Source: a bacterium (lineage in GTDB: Bacteria > Gemmatimonadota > Gemmatimonadetes > Gemmatimonadales > JACORV01). From it: a stretch of 35,632 bases of DNA. Position numbers and translations under genes: made by a program. The notes under the pieces are model-generated. The model saw only the letters and a list, made by a program, of their open reading frames with translations. It ran no database searches and was not told the DNA's origin. Location: NCBI GenBank assembly GCA_021787855.1, contig JAJYLI010000005.1:1-35632 (forward strand), given 5' to 3'. Positions 15,602 through 23,140 of this stretch are shown one piece after another. Position 1 is the stretch's first letter. Every line of letters starts with the position of its first letter.

Positions 15602-16165
15602 GCGCTGCTCCAGGAGCTTCAGCTCGCCCTCGATGGCGTCGAGCTGGCCCAGCAGCTCCTGGACGTGGTCGGTGGTCGGGACGGGGACGCCCTCGCGGCT
15701 GAACATGGTGGCCACCAGGGCGTCGGTGTATCCCACGACCGCGTTGGCCACCCCGCGATCCAGCACCCGGTTGATGCGCAGCACCGAAGGCAGCTGCTGC
15801 CGGATGGGAAGAGCGACCAGGATGTCCGCCAGATCCTTGGTCAGGAGTTCCCGCAGGTACTGGATTTCCTCCACCACCTCGCCCGCGGCGAGGCCGCGGA
15901 CCGCCGCCAGCCGGCCGTACAGCTCGGTGGCGGCGAACCACGTGCCTTCGGCCTCGCGCCGCAGCGGCCCGCTCATGTGGGCCAGGAGATCTATCATGAG
16001 ATTGAGGAGCCGCGTCGTGGCGGGAACGCCCAGGACGACGGTGCCGGCCTGGCGCGCTTCGAGCTGCCGGGACCACTTGGCGACCAGGTCGTCCCGCATC
16101 GCCATGATGCCGCGCCCCACCGCCACCAGGGACGGGGCGCTCGTCCGAACTGGATTGGTGGCCAC
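15590..16165 (-). CDS. Stand-alone RsbRD_N-like sensory domain protein
   Basis: This is a 191-aa, all-helical, soluble protein without signal or membrane segments. The spacing and motifs (DDLVAKWSRQL near the start, VVEEIQYLRELLTKDL, RINRVLDRGVANAVVGYTDA) resemble the N-terminal domain of RsbR/RsbS-type stressosome proteins and related kinase sensor domains. No STAS, kinase or output domain follows, so it would have to act through a partner. The GTG at 16165 is used; ATG 16105 (MAMRDDLV) is a good alternative. It converges on the SDR gene, with a shared palindromic end, and diverges from the hydrolase. Family assignment is moderate. Confidence 0.7.
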   Translation of the reverse strand: MATNPVRTSAPSLVAVGRGIMAMRDDLVAKWSRQLEARQAGTVVLGVPATTRLLNLMIDLLAHMSGPLRREAEGTWFAATELYGRLAAVRGLAAGEVVEEIQYLRELLTKDLADILVALPIRQQLPSVLRINRVLDRGVANAVVGYTDALVATMFSREGVPVPTTDHVQELLGQLDAIEGELKLLEQRSAG

Positions 16166-16185
16166 CGGGCAGGGAAAATAGTCCC

Positions 16186-17016
16186 GTGGGCACCCCCCGG
16201 CTAGCCAGGACCGAACTGGTGGGCTGCGACGGCGGGCCGCTCCGCGTGGACGTGCTGAGCGGCGCCGGGCCGGGCGAGGCCCGGCCCGCCATCGTCATCT
16301 GCCACGGCTTCAAGGGCTTCAAGGACTGGGGCTTCTTCCCCCGCGCGGCCGAGCGGCTGGCCGTGGCCGGCTTCTCGGCCGTGAGCTTCAACTTTTCCGG
16401 CAGCGGCGTCGGCCCCGACGGCCTGAACTTCACCGAGCTGGAGCGTTGGGGCCGCCAGACCGCGAGCGGCGATCTGGCCGACCTGGCCGCCGTGGTGGAC
16501 TTCGTGGCCGCGTCCGGCGCCGCCTGGATCGGCCTGCTGGGCCACAGCCGCGGCGGTGGCACGGCCATCATCCATGCGGCGCGGGACCGGCGGGTGAAGG
16601 CGCTCGCGACCTGGGCGGCGGTGAGCGCCTTCCTGCGCTGGCCCCCCGACGAGGTGGAGCGGTGGAGGCGGGACGGCCGTCTGGACGTGGTCAATCTCAG
16701 AACCGGCCAGGTGCTGCCGCTCCGGCGCGACCTGCTCGACGACCTGGAGAGCCGCCGCGACGCCCTCGACATCCGGGCCGCGGCTTCGCGGCTGGGCATC
16801 CCCTGGCTCATCGTCCATGGCACCGACGACGAGACGGTCCCGGTGGACGACGCGAACCTGCTCGAGCGAATGTCGGGCTCGCGCCGCACCAGGGCGCTGC
16901 GGGTGCCGGGGACGGGACACACCTTCGGCACCAGGCACCCCTGGGAAGGCAGCACCGCGGCGTTCGACCAGGTGCTCGACGCCACCGTGCGCTTCTTCTC
17001 GGAATCGCTGGGCTGA
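16186..17016 (+). CDS. Alpha/beta hydrolase (dienelactone-hydrolase/prolyl-oligopeptidase-like)
   Basis: This is a 276-aa cytosolic hydrolase. The oxyanion segment is VICHGFKGFKDWGFFP, the nucleophile elbow is LLGHSRGGG (catalytic Ser), the acid is probably in IVHGTDDETVP and the base is the His of GTGHTFGTRHP. The closest groups are BAAT/acyl-CoA-thioester or DLH-like hydrolases; the substrate is unknown. The start is GTG at 16186, only 20 bp from the divergent gene. A weak TTGGTG-16-AATAGT element lies just upstream. A strong hairpin follows the gene. Confidence 0.9.
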   Translation: MGTPRLARTELVGCDGGPLRVDVLSGAGPGEARPAIVICHGFKGFKDWGFFPRAAERLAVAGFSAVSFNFSGSGVGPDGLNFTELERWGRQTASGDLADLAAVVDFVAASGAAWIGLLGHSRGGGTAIIHAARDRRVKALATWAAVSAFLRWPPDEVERWRRDGRLDVVNLRTGQVLPLRRDLLDDLESRRDALDIRAAASRLGIPWLIVHGTDDETVPVDDANLLERMSGSRRTRALRVPGTGHTFGTRHPWEGSTAAFDQVLDATVRFFSESLG

Positions 17017-17029
17017 GGCCGAAAAACAC

Positions 17030-17062
17030 GGTGGCCCGGGGAGCGAGTCTCCCCGGGCCACC
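17030..17062. terminator. Strong bidirectional terminator hairpin
   Basis: The arms GGTGGCCCGGGGAG (14 bp, perfect) enclose a 5-nt loop, between the convergent hydrolase and the small membrane protein. On the minus strand the hairpin is followed by GTGTTTTTC, a true U-tract, so it best serves the small membrane gene. On the plus strand there is no T-run, so stopping of the hydrolase transcript is likely but less certain. Confidence 0.85.
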
Positions 17063-17085
17063 GGCGTCTGTGCACACGCGCGCGG

Positions 17086-17295
17086 CTAGAAGCCGGCCGC
17101 CCTCAGCTCTTCCAGGTCGTCCTCACTGGGCTCGGGGTACGCCACGGCCAGCAACTCCTCGCGGCGCCGCTTCCACAGCAGGCTCGCCGCAGCCAGCGCC
17201 GCGACGGCCAGCAATCCGACTCCGAAGACGCGAATAGGCCCTCCCGGACGGGGTTCACTCCAATCTAAACGTTCGCGCAAGAGCCGAAGTTCCAC
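17086..17295 (-). CDS. Small single-helix membrane protein, unknown function
   Basis: This 69-aa protein is hidden in the track as the tail of a spurious 286-aa ORF. It begins VELRLLRERLDW, has one membrane helix (IRVFGVGLLAVAALAAASLLW), then a basic stop-transfer KRRREELL and an acidic tail ending EDDLEELRAAGF. This suggests N-out/C-in topology with a short cytosolic acidic tail. The GTG start at 17295 is a choice among weak options. The strong terminator immediately downstream on this strand supports a real gene. It diverges from the Nudix gene. I do not recognise a family. Confidence 0.6.
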   Translation of the reverse strand: MELRLLRERLDWSEPRPGGPIRVFGVGLLAVAALAAASLLWKRRREELLAVAYPEPSEDDLEELRAAGF

Positions 17296-17300
17296 GCGCC

Positions 17301-17330
17301 TTGTCCGCGGGCGGGTGCCGCGACCATACT
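17301..17330 (+). promoter_or_regulatory. Promoter of the Nudix gene (leaderless)
   Basis: TTGTCC (17301-17306), an 18-nt spacer and CATACT (17325-17330) lie 7 nt before the GTG start at 17338. The expected transcription start falls on the initiation codon and there is no Shine-Dalgarno. Confidence 0.55.
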
Positions 17331-17337
17331 GCCGCGC

Positions 17338-17913
17338 GTGGTGACGTTCGTCACACGCCTCGAGGCCGCCCTCGCCTCGCGCACCCCCCGGCGGATTGAC
17401 CGCCCGGGCTCCCGCCGTGCCGCGGTCGCGGTGCTCCTGACGGCGGAGCGGGACCCGGCGATCCTGTTCATCAAGCGCAAGGAGCGCGCGGGTGACCCCT
17501 GGTCGGGCCAGATGGCCCTGCCGGGCGGGTTCGTGGCGGCGACGGATGCCTCCCTGGCCGACGCCGCCCGCCGCGAGACAGCGGAGGAAACGGGAATCGG
17601 GCTGTCGGATCCGCGCTGGTTGCTGGGCGCGCTGGACGACGTCAGCCCCCGGAGCGCCTACCTGCCACCCCTGGTGGTGACGCCGCACGTGTTCCTGGTG
17701 CCGGAGCGGCTCACCGCGACGCCGGGCCCCGAGGTGGATGCCGCGGTCTGGCTGCGGGTGGCGGATCTGTACGATCCAGCCCTGCGCAGCCGGTTCAGCC
17801 TGACGCTCGGCGGCGTGGCGCGGGACTTCGAGGCGATCGTCGTCGGGGGCTATACGATCTGGGGCCTCACCGAACGGGTGCTGCAGCAGCTCGGTGCGCT
17901 CGCGGAGACGTAG
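17338..17913 (+). CDS. Nudix hydrolase, CoA-pyrophosphatase-like (NudL type)
   Basis: This 191-aa protein cleaves a nucleoside diphosphate linked to another group; the NudL/CoAse branch splits CoA or NADH-like dinucleotides. The Nudix box spans LPGGFVAATDASL to RRETAEETGI, with the metal-binding REx2EE intact and Asp in place of the first Glu, as often seen in the CoAse group. The preceding GDPWSGQMALPGG is characteristic of that group. The start GTG 17338 lies directly behind a promoter. It is a monocistronic unit that converges with the hydroxyacyl-CoA dehydrogenase. Confidence 0.92.
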   Translation: MVTFVTRLEAALASRTPRRIDRPGSRRAAVAVLLTAERDPAILFIKRKERAGDPWSGQMALPGGFVAATDASLADAARRETAEETGIGLSDPRWLLGALDDVSPRSAYLPPLVVTPHVFLVPERLTATPGPEVDAAVWLRVADLYDPALRSRFSLTLGGVARDFEAIVVGGYTIWGLTERVLQQLGALAET

Positions 17914-17970
17914 CGGGAGCGCCCGGAGGGCCCCGGGGGGCGGCAAAGGGGGGCGCTCGCCCCTGGGCTT

Positions 17971-18942
17971 TCAGCCCTTCCGGGCGCGATCCAGGGCCTC
18001 GAGGATGGCCGCCAGCCTGCGGTCGCGCGCGTCCCTGATGGTGTCGAGCCGCTGGCCATAGGCGCGCTCGATCTGGCCGGTCAGGGCCTGCACCTGTTCC
18101 GGCTCCAGCCGCGTCCACTGCGCCAGGCTGCCCCACCAGCTCTCGAAGGACTGGAGCAGGTGCTCCACGAAGGCCTTCACGCCCCCGTCGCCCGCTCCCA
18201 GGTGGTACGTCAGGTGCGGGCCGGCGGCCGCCCAGCCGAGTCCGGGCCCCAGCGAGACCGCGCGGTCAATGTCGTCCACGCTGATCACGCCCGCGAGCAC
18301 CAGGTCAATGCACTCCCGCCACACCGCGGCGGCGATGCGCCCGACCGCGTTGCCCGGCACCTCGCGCCGCAGCGTGATGGGGATGCGGCCCAGGGCCCGC
18401 AGCCAGGCCTGCACCGTCTCGAGCGCCGCCGTCCCGGTGAACTTGCCCGGCACGACCTCGACCAGCGGGATCAGCTCGGGCGGGTTCAGCGGATGGGCGA
18501 CGAGGCAGCGCAGGGGATCGCGACACCGGGCGGCGATCTCCGTCATCGGCAGGCCGCTCGAGGACGACGTCAGAATGGTCTCCGACCTCGTCACCTGCTC
18601 GAGGTTCTCGAACAGCCGCTGCTTGGCCGGGAGGTCTTCAGGGATCGCCTCGATGACCCAGTCGGACTGCCCGCAGGCCTGGAGGAGCGAGCGTCCGGCC
18701 GTGAGCCGGCCCAGTCCGCGCTCGACGGTGGCGGCATCCGCGCGCCCCAGCGCGGCGAGGGCGCGCGCGCGCCGGCCGATCTCCTCCAGCGCGCGGTCGG
18801 CCGCCCGCACGTCGGTGTCGAACACGGCGCAGGTCCAGCCCGCCGCCGCCGCCAGCGCGGCCCAGCCGCGGCCGATGTCGCCGGCGCCGACCACGGCGAC
18901 CCGGGGGGGGGGAGGAGGAGCGGCGCCTTGGATGGGTAGCAT
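17971..18942 (-). CDS. 3-hydroxyacyl-CoA dehydrogenase family protein (lambda-crystallin / carnitine-dehydrogenase-like)
   Basis: This is a 323-aa NAD-dependent dehydrogenase. The dinucleotide motif is VAVVGAGDIGRGWA (about 15-28), followed by the catalytic region LTSSSSGLPMTEI and AHPLNPPELIPLVEVVPG, where the His is catalytic and the NPP segment is typical of the L-carnitine dehydrogenase / L-gulonate dehydrogenase (lambda-crystallin) branch. The C-terminal helical domain begins near PGNAVGRI. Substrate is uncertain. The coding strand has a run of ten C near the 5' end (codons 10-14), in front of the fold. It lies 15 bp after the nucleoside hydrolase gene, so is probably cotranscribed. Confidence 0.9.
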   Translation of the reverse strand: MLPIQGAAPPPPPRVAVVGAGDIGRGWAALAAAAGWTCAVFDTDVRAADRALEEIGRRARALAALGRADAATVERGLGRLTAGRSLLQACGQSDWVIEAIPEDLPAKQRLFENLEQVTRSETILTSSSSGLPMTEIAARCRDPLRCLVAHPLNPPELIPLVEVVPGKFTGTAALETVQAWLRALGRIPITLRREVPGNAVGRIAAAVWRECIDLVLAGVISVDDIDRAVSLGPGLGWAAAGPHLTYHLGAGDGGVKAFVEHLLQSFESWWGSLAQWTRLEPEQVQALTGQIERAYGQRLDTIRDARDRRLAAILEALDRARKG

Positions 18943-18957
18943 GATGGGGAAGAGAAA

Positions 18958-19911
18958 CTAGGGCAGGAAATCCGACCGCGTAAGCCAGGGCCCGAACAGC
19001 TCGCCGAGGAGCCAGTCGTGCACGGCGCCGAGGTCCACATCGCGATACACCCGCACGCCGGGATCCGACGGGCGCCCCACCCGGGTTTCGCCGCGACCGG
19101 TCGCGGCCGCCCGGTCCACCGCGAGCCGAAGCGCTTCGGCGCGGCCCCACGCCGGCTCGAGGGCCAGTGCCACCGCCAGGGGATCGTTGATCACGGCGCC
19201 GGCGAGGCCTTCCTGGCTCTGGTGGAAACGGACGTAGAAGCCGAGCAGGCGACCGTACCAGCGCGCGTCGGGGTCCGGGTGCCTGGCGAGCTTCTCCACG
19301 GCGGCGGCGGTGATCACCAGCCGGCGCGTCACGTCGAGGCCGACCAGCTCCGTGCCTCCTCCCAGCTCCGCCGCGAAGACTTCGGCCGCCGCCTCGGGAT
19401 CGCACCACACGTTGAACTCGGCCAGGCCTCCGGAGTTGCCCGCCGCCGCGATGTTCCCGCCCATCGCCACGTGCCGCGTCACCCGGGAACGCAACAACGC
19501 GGGATCGTGCCGCAGCGCCAGCGCCAGGTTGGTCAGTGGGCCCAGGGTCACCAGGACCACGGGCTCGCCCGCGACCCGAACGGCCTCGAGCAGCGCGGTG
19601 GCCGTGGCCGTCACCGGCGGCGCCGGCGGCGGCTCGTGATCTCCGAGGCCCTCCGGGCCGTGGGTCTCCTTCGCGGTGACGAGCGGGCGCTGCAGCGGCC
19701 GCTCGGCGCCCGCGAAGACCTGGAGCGGAGCGGCGCTCGACCGGGCGCGCGCCAGCACCAGCCGCGCGTTGCGCACCGCCCGGTCCAGCGTGGTGTTGCC
19801 GTAGGTGACCGAAACCGCGGCCAGGCTCCTGTCCCGCGAGCGGGCGGCCAGGGTCAGCGCGAGGGAATCGTCTATCCCGGGATCGGTGTCTATGACCAGC
19901 GGAAGCGTCAC
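18958..19911 (-). CDS. Inosine-uridine-preferring nucleoside hydrolase
   Basis: This is a 317-aa member of the IUNH family, which splits ribonucleosides into base and ribose using a bound Ca2+. The metal motif DTDPGIDDSLAL sits at residues 8-19. LVTLGPLTNLALAL, MGGNIAAAGNSGGLAEFNVWCDPEAA and INDPLAVALAL are conserved parts of the ribose and calcium site. No signal peptide, so cytosolic salvage is likely. The GTG start overlaps the upstream stop by 4 bp (GTGA), showing translational coupling with the thioredoxin-fold gene. Confidence 0.94.
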   Translation of the reverse strand: MTLPLVIDTDPGIDDSLALTLAARSRDRSLAAVSVTYGNTTLDRAVRNARLVLARARSSAAPLQVFAGAERPLQRPLVTAKETHGPEGLGDHEPPPAPPVTATATALLEAVRVAGEPVVLVTLGPLTNLALALRHDPALLRSRVTRHVAMGGNIAAAGNSGGLAEFNVWCDPEAAAEVFAAELGGGTELVGLDVTRRLVITAAAVEKLARHPDPDARWYGRLLGFYVRFHQSQEGLAGAVINDPLAVALALEPAWGRAEALRLAVDRAAATGRGETRVGRPSDPGVRVYRDVDLGAVHDWLLGELFGPWLTRSDFLP

Positions 19912-20570
19912 GTACCGGCCATCAGTACCCGCGCCAGCAGGCCCAGCTCCGGCTGGGGCCCGGGCACCCAGCAGATGTCGTTGATCAGCGCCGCTGGCAG
20001 CCGCGTACCTCCGATCCGGCGCGCGAGGCGCGGGACCTGCGCGGCGTCGAGCACCCAGGTGTCAATGTGCGGGCTCACGATGGCCATCTGGACGGCCAGC
20101 CGGGCCTCGGTGCCGCAGTCGGCGCACGAGGCGCTCACCAGCATGCGCAGCGTGACCGGGTTCCGCAGTTCCGCAAGCACCTTCACGGTTCCGGCCGCGA
20201 GCCCGGTCTCGCCTCGGGACACGTCGAGGATCGCGTTCACCAGAATCGGTACCACGTAGCCCGCCGGCGCGCCCGCGAGGTGCACACCGCCCTGGGCCGC
20301 GCGGGGGCCCCGGAGCGTCAGCGTCACCGGCGCGTCCGCCTCGAGCTCCTGGCTGGGGGGCGCGGGGGCGGTGACCAGGCGGAGCCTGGGCGAGAGCGCG
20401 GCCATCTCCCGGAGCAGCCCCACCGCGCGCTCGGCGGCCCTGAGGCCCTCCTCGTCGCGGGGATGCGGGGGCAGCGACAGCGCGATCTCGACCGCGCCCT
20501 CGAGCTGCTGTTCGAAGGCCCGGGCCAGGCCCAGCCGGTCGAACTCCGGGATCAGGACCGGCGCGTTCAC
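19908..20570 (-). CDS. Thioredoxin-fold protein resembling AhpF N-terminal / protein disulfide oxidoreductase domains
   Basis: This 220-aa soluble protein is probably built of two thioredoxin-like halves, of which only the second keeps a redox motif: LRMLVSASCADCGTEARLAVQMA (CxxC, about residue 150). The following HIDTWVLDAAQVPRLARRIG and an end resembling the VPxxxIN/GxxPE stretch match the second fold of protein disulfide oxidoreductases and the AhpF N-terminus. The cis-Pro position is less clear (RLPAALIND). The likely role is thiol-disulfide exchange with an unknown partner. The start is GTG 20570. It is coupled to the nucleoside hydrolase by a 4-bp overlap. Confidence 0.72.
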   Translation of the reverse strand: MNAPVLIPEFDRLGLARAFEQQLEGAVEIALSLPPHPRDEEGLRAAERAVGLLREMAALSPRLRLVTAPAPPSQELEADAPVTLTLRGPRAAQGGVHLAGAPAGYVVPILVNAILDVSRGETGLAAGTVKVLAELRNPVTLRMLVSASCADCGTEARLAVQMAIVSPHIDTWVLDAAQVPRLARRIGGTRLPAALINDICWVPGPQPELGLLARVLMAGT

Positions 20571-20619
20571 GGTGCGGCCGCCATCCGGAGGGCGCGACGT
20601 GTCATCCCGAGCCCCGGCC

Positions 20620-22239
20620 CTACTTGAGCCCTCCGTGCGCCTTGACGTACTCGTCGCGGCGCGCGTCCGCCGCCGCGAGATAGACCAGGCGGTCGCGCAC
20701 CAGGCGCGCCACCAGGCCGTCGGTGAGCTGGCTGCGGTAGCGCGGCTGGGTCGCCCGGTAGTACAGGTAGCGATCCCACCACCACGTCGTGGCGTCGCGC
20801 ACCCGCGCCAGCCCCAGGCCCTCGATCACGTTGAACGTATCGAGCTGGGCGCGCACCGTGGGGTTCGCCGTGTCGCCGATGTAGCTCCACACCCGCGCGG
20901 CGGGCACCGTGTCGAAGTCCACCGCGACTCCGGTCTTGTGGAGCCGCGACACGCCGAGGCCGCGGATCAGGCGATAGACCTGCGCGCTCTCCTCGAAGCC
21001 GGAATCAATCAGCGTGGCGGCGATGAGGCTGCCGACCGGAGGATACCACGACCGTTGCGCGTTGCGCAGGATCACCGCGTCCAGGACCCGCTTGAACGTC
21101 GGGTCGCCCGCCTTGAGATCCTCGAGCACCATCCGCATGCTGCCCGATATGGAGTCCCGCTGCCCGAGCGAGTCGAAGCGCCAGGCCCGCTCCAGCTCCA
21201 CCTCGAAAAGCGTCTCCGCCAGGGTGTGGTAGTTGGTGAGGATGTCGAGCGCGATCCGGGTCTTGGGCGGGGTCGAGCCCCACAGCCCGAAACCGGTCTT
21301 CAAGCGCCCGAGCCAGTAGTCCCACGTGGCGTCGGTGTAGATCCGCTCGACGCCGGCCTGCGTGGTGTGGATCTGGTTGCCCACGTCGGCGATGTAGTGG
21401 AGCGCGTTGCCGCCGTAGAGGTAGCTCAGCATCTGCGAGCCGGGCAGCCCGGACAGCATCGCCACATACGACAGGTCCGTGTACATCTCGGCGTTCGCTT
21501 CGGCGTACGACTCCACCGAGTCGGTCGGGAAGCCGATCGCCACGGTGAAGTTCCACGGCGCCATCGTCAGCGTGCCGGGGCTGCTGGAGTGTGGCTGGTG
21601 GTTGAGCCCCATGTGCTCCGCGGCCTGGCTCGACAGCCCCGTGAGGTTCCCCCAGTTGAGCGTCATCGGGTCCATCGGCACGGTGTCGCCGTCCGCGGTC
21701 AGCACCACCCGGCCGGACCCGTCGCGGTACAGCCGGTCCTGATTGCGACGGTCGAGGTCGGGATAGACCGAGCCCATTTGCAGCGCGCTGGCGATCGTCA
21801 CGCGCTGCCCGGGAGTGTACGGCTGAGTGGGGTCGGCGGCGGCATCGCCCTGGGAGCGGGCGCGATAGACCGCCTCGAAGGAATCCACGCCGAGCACCTG
21901 CGCCGCGGGGTTCATCATCAGGAACGTCTTGAACGCCGCGGCGTCGAACGCGGCCGCCGTGGGGTAGCGTCGGAGGAAGGCGTTCCGCACGCCCGAGTCG
22001 GGAAGCGCGGCGGCGCGCCGGTACAGCCAGTCGCGGAACTGCGCCGTGTTCGCGTCGGTGGCGCCGGCGACCATCTCGGTGCGGATGTTGGGGACCGTCG
22101 CCGTGGACTTGAAGTCCCGCAGCACGGCCACGGGAATGATGGCGTGGGTCCAGACGCCGTAGGCGAGCGCGGCGGTCGGGGCGGCGAGAAGCGTCGTGAC
22201 GAGGGCGAGGCGCGGGACGCGCCGCGACAGTGGCGGCAT
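20620..22239 (-). CDS. Exported zinc-dependent phospholipase C-like protein
   Basis: This is a 539-aa protein with a signal peptide (MPPLSRRVPRLALVTTLLAAPTAALA) followed at once by YGVWTH, where the first Trp and His are N-terminal zinc ligands in the phospholipase C/P1-nuclease fold. The core motif ALHYIADVGNQIHTTQAG has the H-x3-D-x5-H ligand pattern, and EHMGLNHQPHSS adds more His. It is longer than classical zinc phospholipase C (~250 aa), with a C-terminal helical extension. The ATG at 22239 has GAGGAGG upstream and replaces the track start at 22416, which adds 59 Arg/Pro-rich residues. It is probably periplasmic or secreted; lipid or nucleic-acid substrate is undetermined. Confidence 0.8.
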   Translation of the reverse strand: MPPLSRRVPRLALVTTLLAAPTAALAYGVWTHAIIPVAVLRDFKSTATVPNIRTEMVAGATDANTAQFRDWLYRRAAALPDSGVRNAFLRRYPTAAAFDAAAFKTFLMMNPAAQVLGVDSFEAVYRARSQGDAAADPTQPYTPGQRVTIASALQMGSVYPDLDRRNQDRLYRDGSGRVVLTADGDTVPMDPMTLNWGNLTGLSSQAAEHMGLNHQPHSSSPGTLTMAPWNFTVAIGFPTDSVESYAEANAEMYTDLSYVAMLSGLPGSQMLSYLYGGNALHYIADVGNQIHTTQAGVERIYTDATWDYWLGRLKTGFGLWGSTPPKTRIALDILTNYHTLAETLFEVELERAWRFDSLGQRDSISGSMRMVLEDLKAGDPTFKRVLDAVILRNAQRSWYPPVGSLIAATLIDSGFEESAQVYRLIRGLGVSRLHKTGVAVDFDTVPAARVWSYIGDTANPTVRAQLDTFNVIEGLGLARVRDATTWWWDRYLYYRATQPRYRSQLTDGLVARLVRDRLVYLAAADARRDEYVKAHGGLK

Positions 22240-22450
22240 GGGCTCCTCCTCAGGCTGAGCCAGCGGTCGGTCAGTGACCGCAGCAAGCGGCGTACCAGCG
22301 AGGCCCCGCGCTCCCTGTCGCTCCGCCCGCGCGGCCGGGACTCCAGCGTCGCGGGGGGCCGGCCGGAACATGCCTCGCCGGGGCCGGGAGCGCCAATCGG
22401 GCGCCGGCGGTGGCAACGATGGCGGTCTGGCGCCGATGGGAGGCCCGCTC

Positions 22451-22456
22451 TAAGTT
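22451..22456 (+). promoter_or_regulatory. Putative -10 box of the receiver-domain gene
   Basis: TAAGTT lies 6 nt before GTG 22463, with no Shine-Dalgarno. The -35 region is poor. The rest of the 223-bp divergent gap (22240-22462) has no convincing gene; it holds the PLC Shine-Dalgarno and an interrupted palindrome CGGTCA-G-TGACCG at 22268-22280, close to the PLC start. Confidence 0.35.
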
Positions 22457-22462
22457 GCCCCC

Positions 22463-23140
22463 GTGACCTCCTTGCAGGCGCAGCAGTTCGCCAGCGGCGA
22501 GGGCCGCCGGATCCTCGTCGTGGACGACGACGACGCGGTCCTGAAGGGACTCGGCGAGTACTTCACGCGGCTGGGTTACGAAGTGGTTCGCGCCGCGACC
22601 GGCAAGGCGGGCCTGGCCGGGTTTCAGGCGCAGGACCCCGACGTCACCATCCTCGACTTGCGGCTCCCCGACATTGACGGGATGCAGATCCTCGAGATCA
22701 TGCGCCAGCGGAACGCGCTGGTCATCCTGCTGACGGGCTACGGCGACATCCCGACCGCGGTCCGCGCCATGCAGCTCGGCGCCGAGAACTTCCTCACCAA
22801 GCCGGTGGATCTGCCGCACCTCGTGGCCACCGTCGAGCGGGCCATCGAGAAGCTGGATCTGCGCAGAGAGAACCTGCGGCTGCGGCGGATGATCCCGACC
22901 ACCCGCCGCCGGCTGGTCCAGTTCGGGGGCACGGTGGTGCTGGTGGTGGCCGCGCTGCTGGCGGGCCGCTGGGTCGGCGGCATCGGCAGCAGCCCGCCCG
23001 CGCCGCCCGAGCTCGCGCCCGTGCACACCGTGGCCCCCCCTGTCCAGAGGAGCACCGCCGCCCCCCTGCCCCGCGATACCGCGGCCGGCGGCCACACGGC
23101 CCCGCGGGCGGCGCCGACGCCGCCGTTCCGGGCGCACTGA
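22463..23140 (+). CDS. Response-regulator receiver domain with C-terminal membrane helix and Pro/Ala-rich tail
   Basis: This is a 225-aa protein. A complete receiver domain (about 15-130) has ILVVDDDDAVL, the phospho-acceptor Asp in VTILDLRLPDIDG, Thr in ILLTGYGD and Lys in FLTKPVDL. A charged linker (IEKLDLRRENLRLRRM, coiled-coil-like, then TRRRLVQ) leads to one hydrophobic helix GGTVVLVVAALLAGRWVGG, and the last ~50 residues are Pro/Ala/Thr-rich. There is no DNA-binding, GGDEF or kinase domain. As read, the receiver is cytosolic and tethered to the inner membrane with a disordered periplasmic tail. The receiver resembles those of NtrC-type regulators. No frameshift to an AAA+ domain is visible downstream. 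Confidence 0.85.
   Translation: MTSLQAQQFASGEGRRILVVDDDDAVLKGLGEYFTRLGYEVVRAATGKAGLAGFQAQDPDVTILDLRLPDIDGMQILEIMRQRNALVILLTGYGDIPTAVRAMQLGAENFLTKPVDLPHLVATVERAIEKLDLRRENLRLRRMIPTTRRRLVQFGGTVVLVVAALLAGRWVGGIGSSPPAPPELAPVHTVAPPVQRSTAAPLPRDTAAGGHTAPRAAPTPPFRAH

Noticed and set aside
20371-22677. A 768-aa plus-strand ORF
   Set aside because: It is antisense to the thioredoxin-fold and phospholipase C-like genes, rich in Arg/Gly/His, and overlaps the true receiver-domain gene in another frame.
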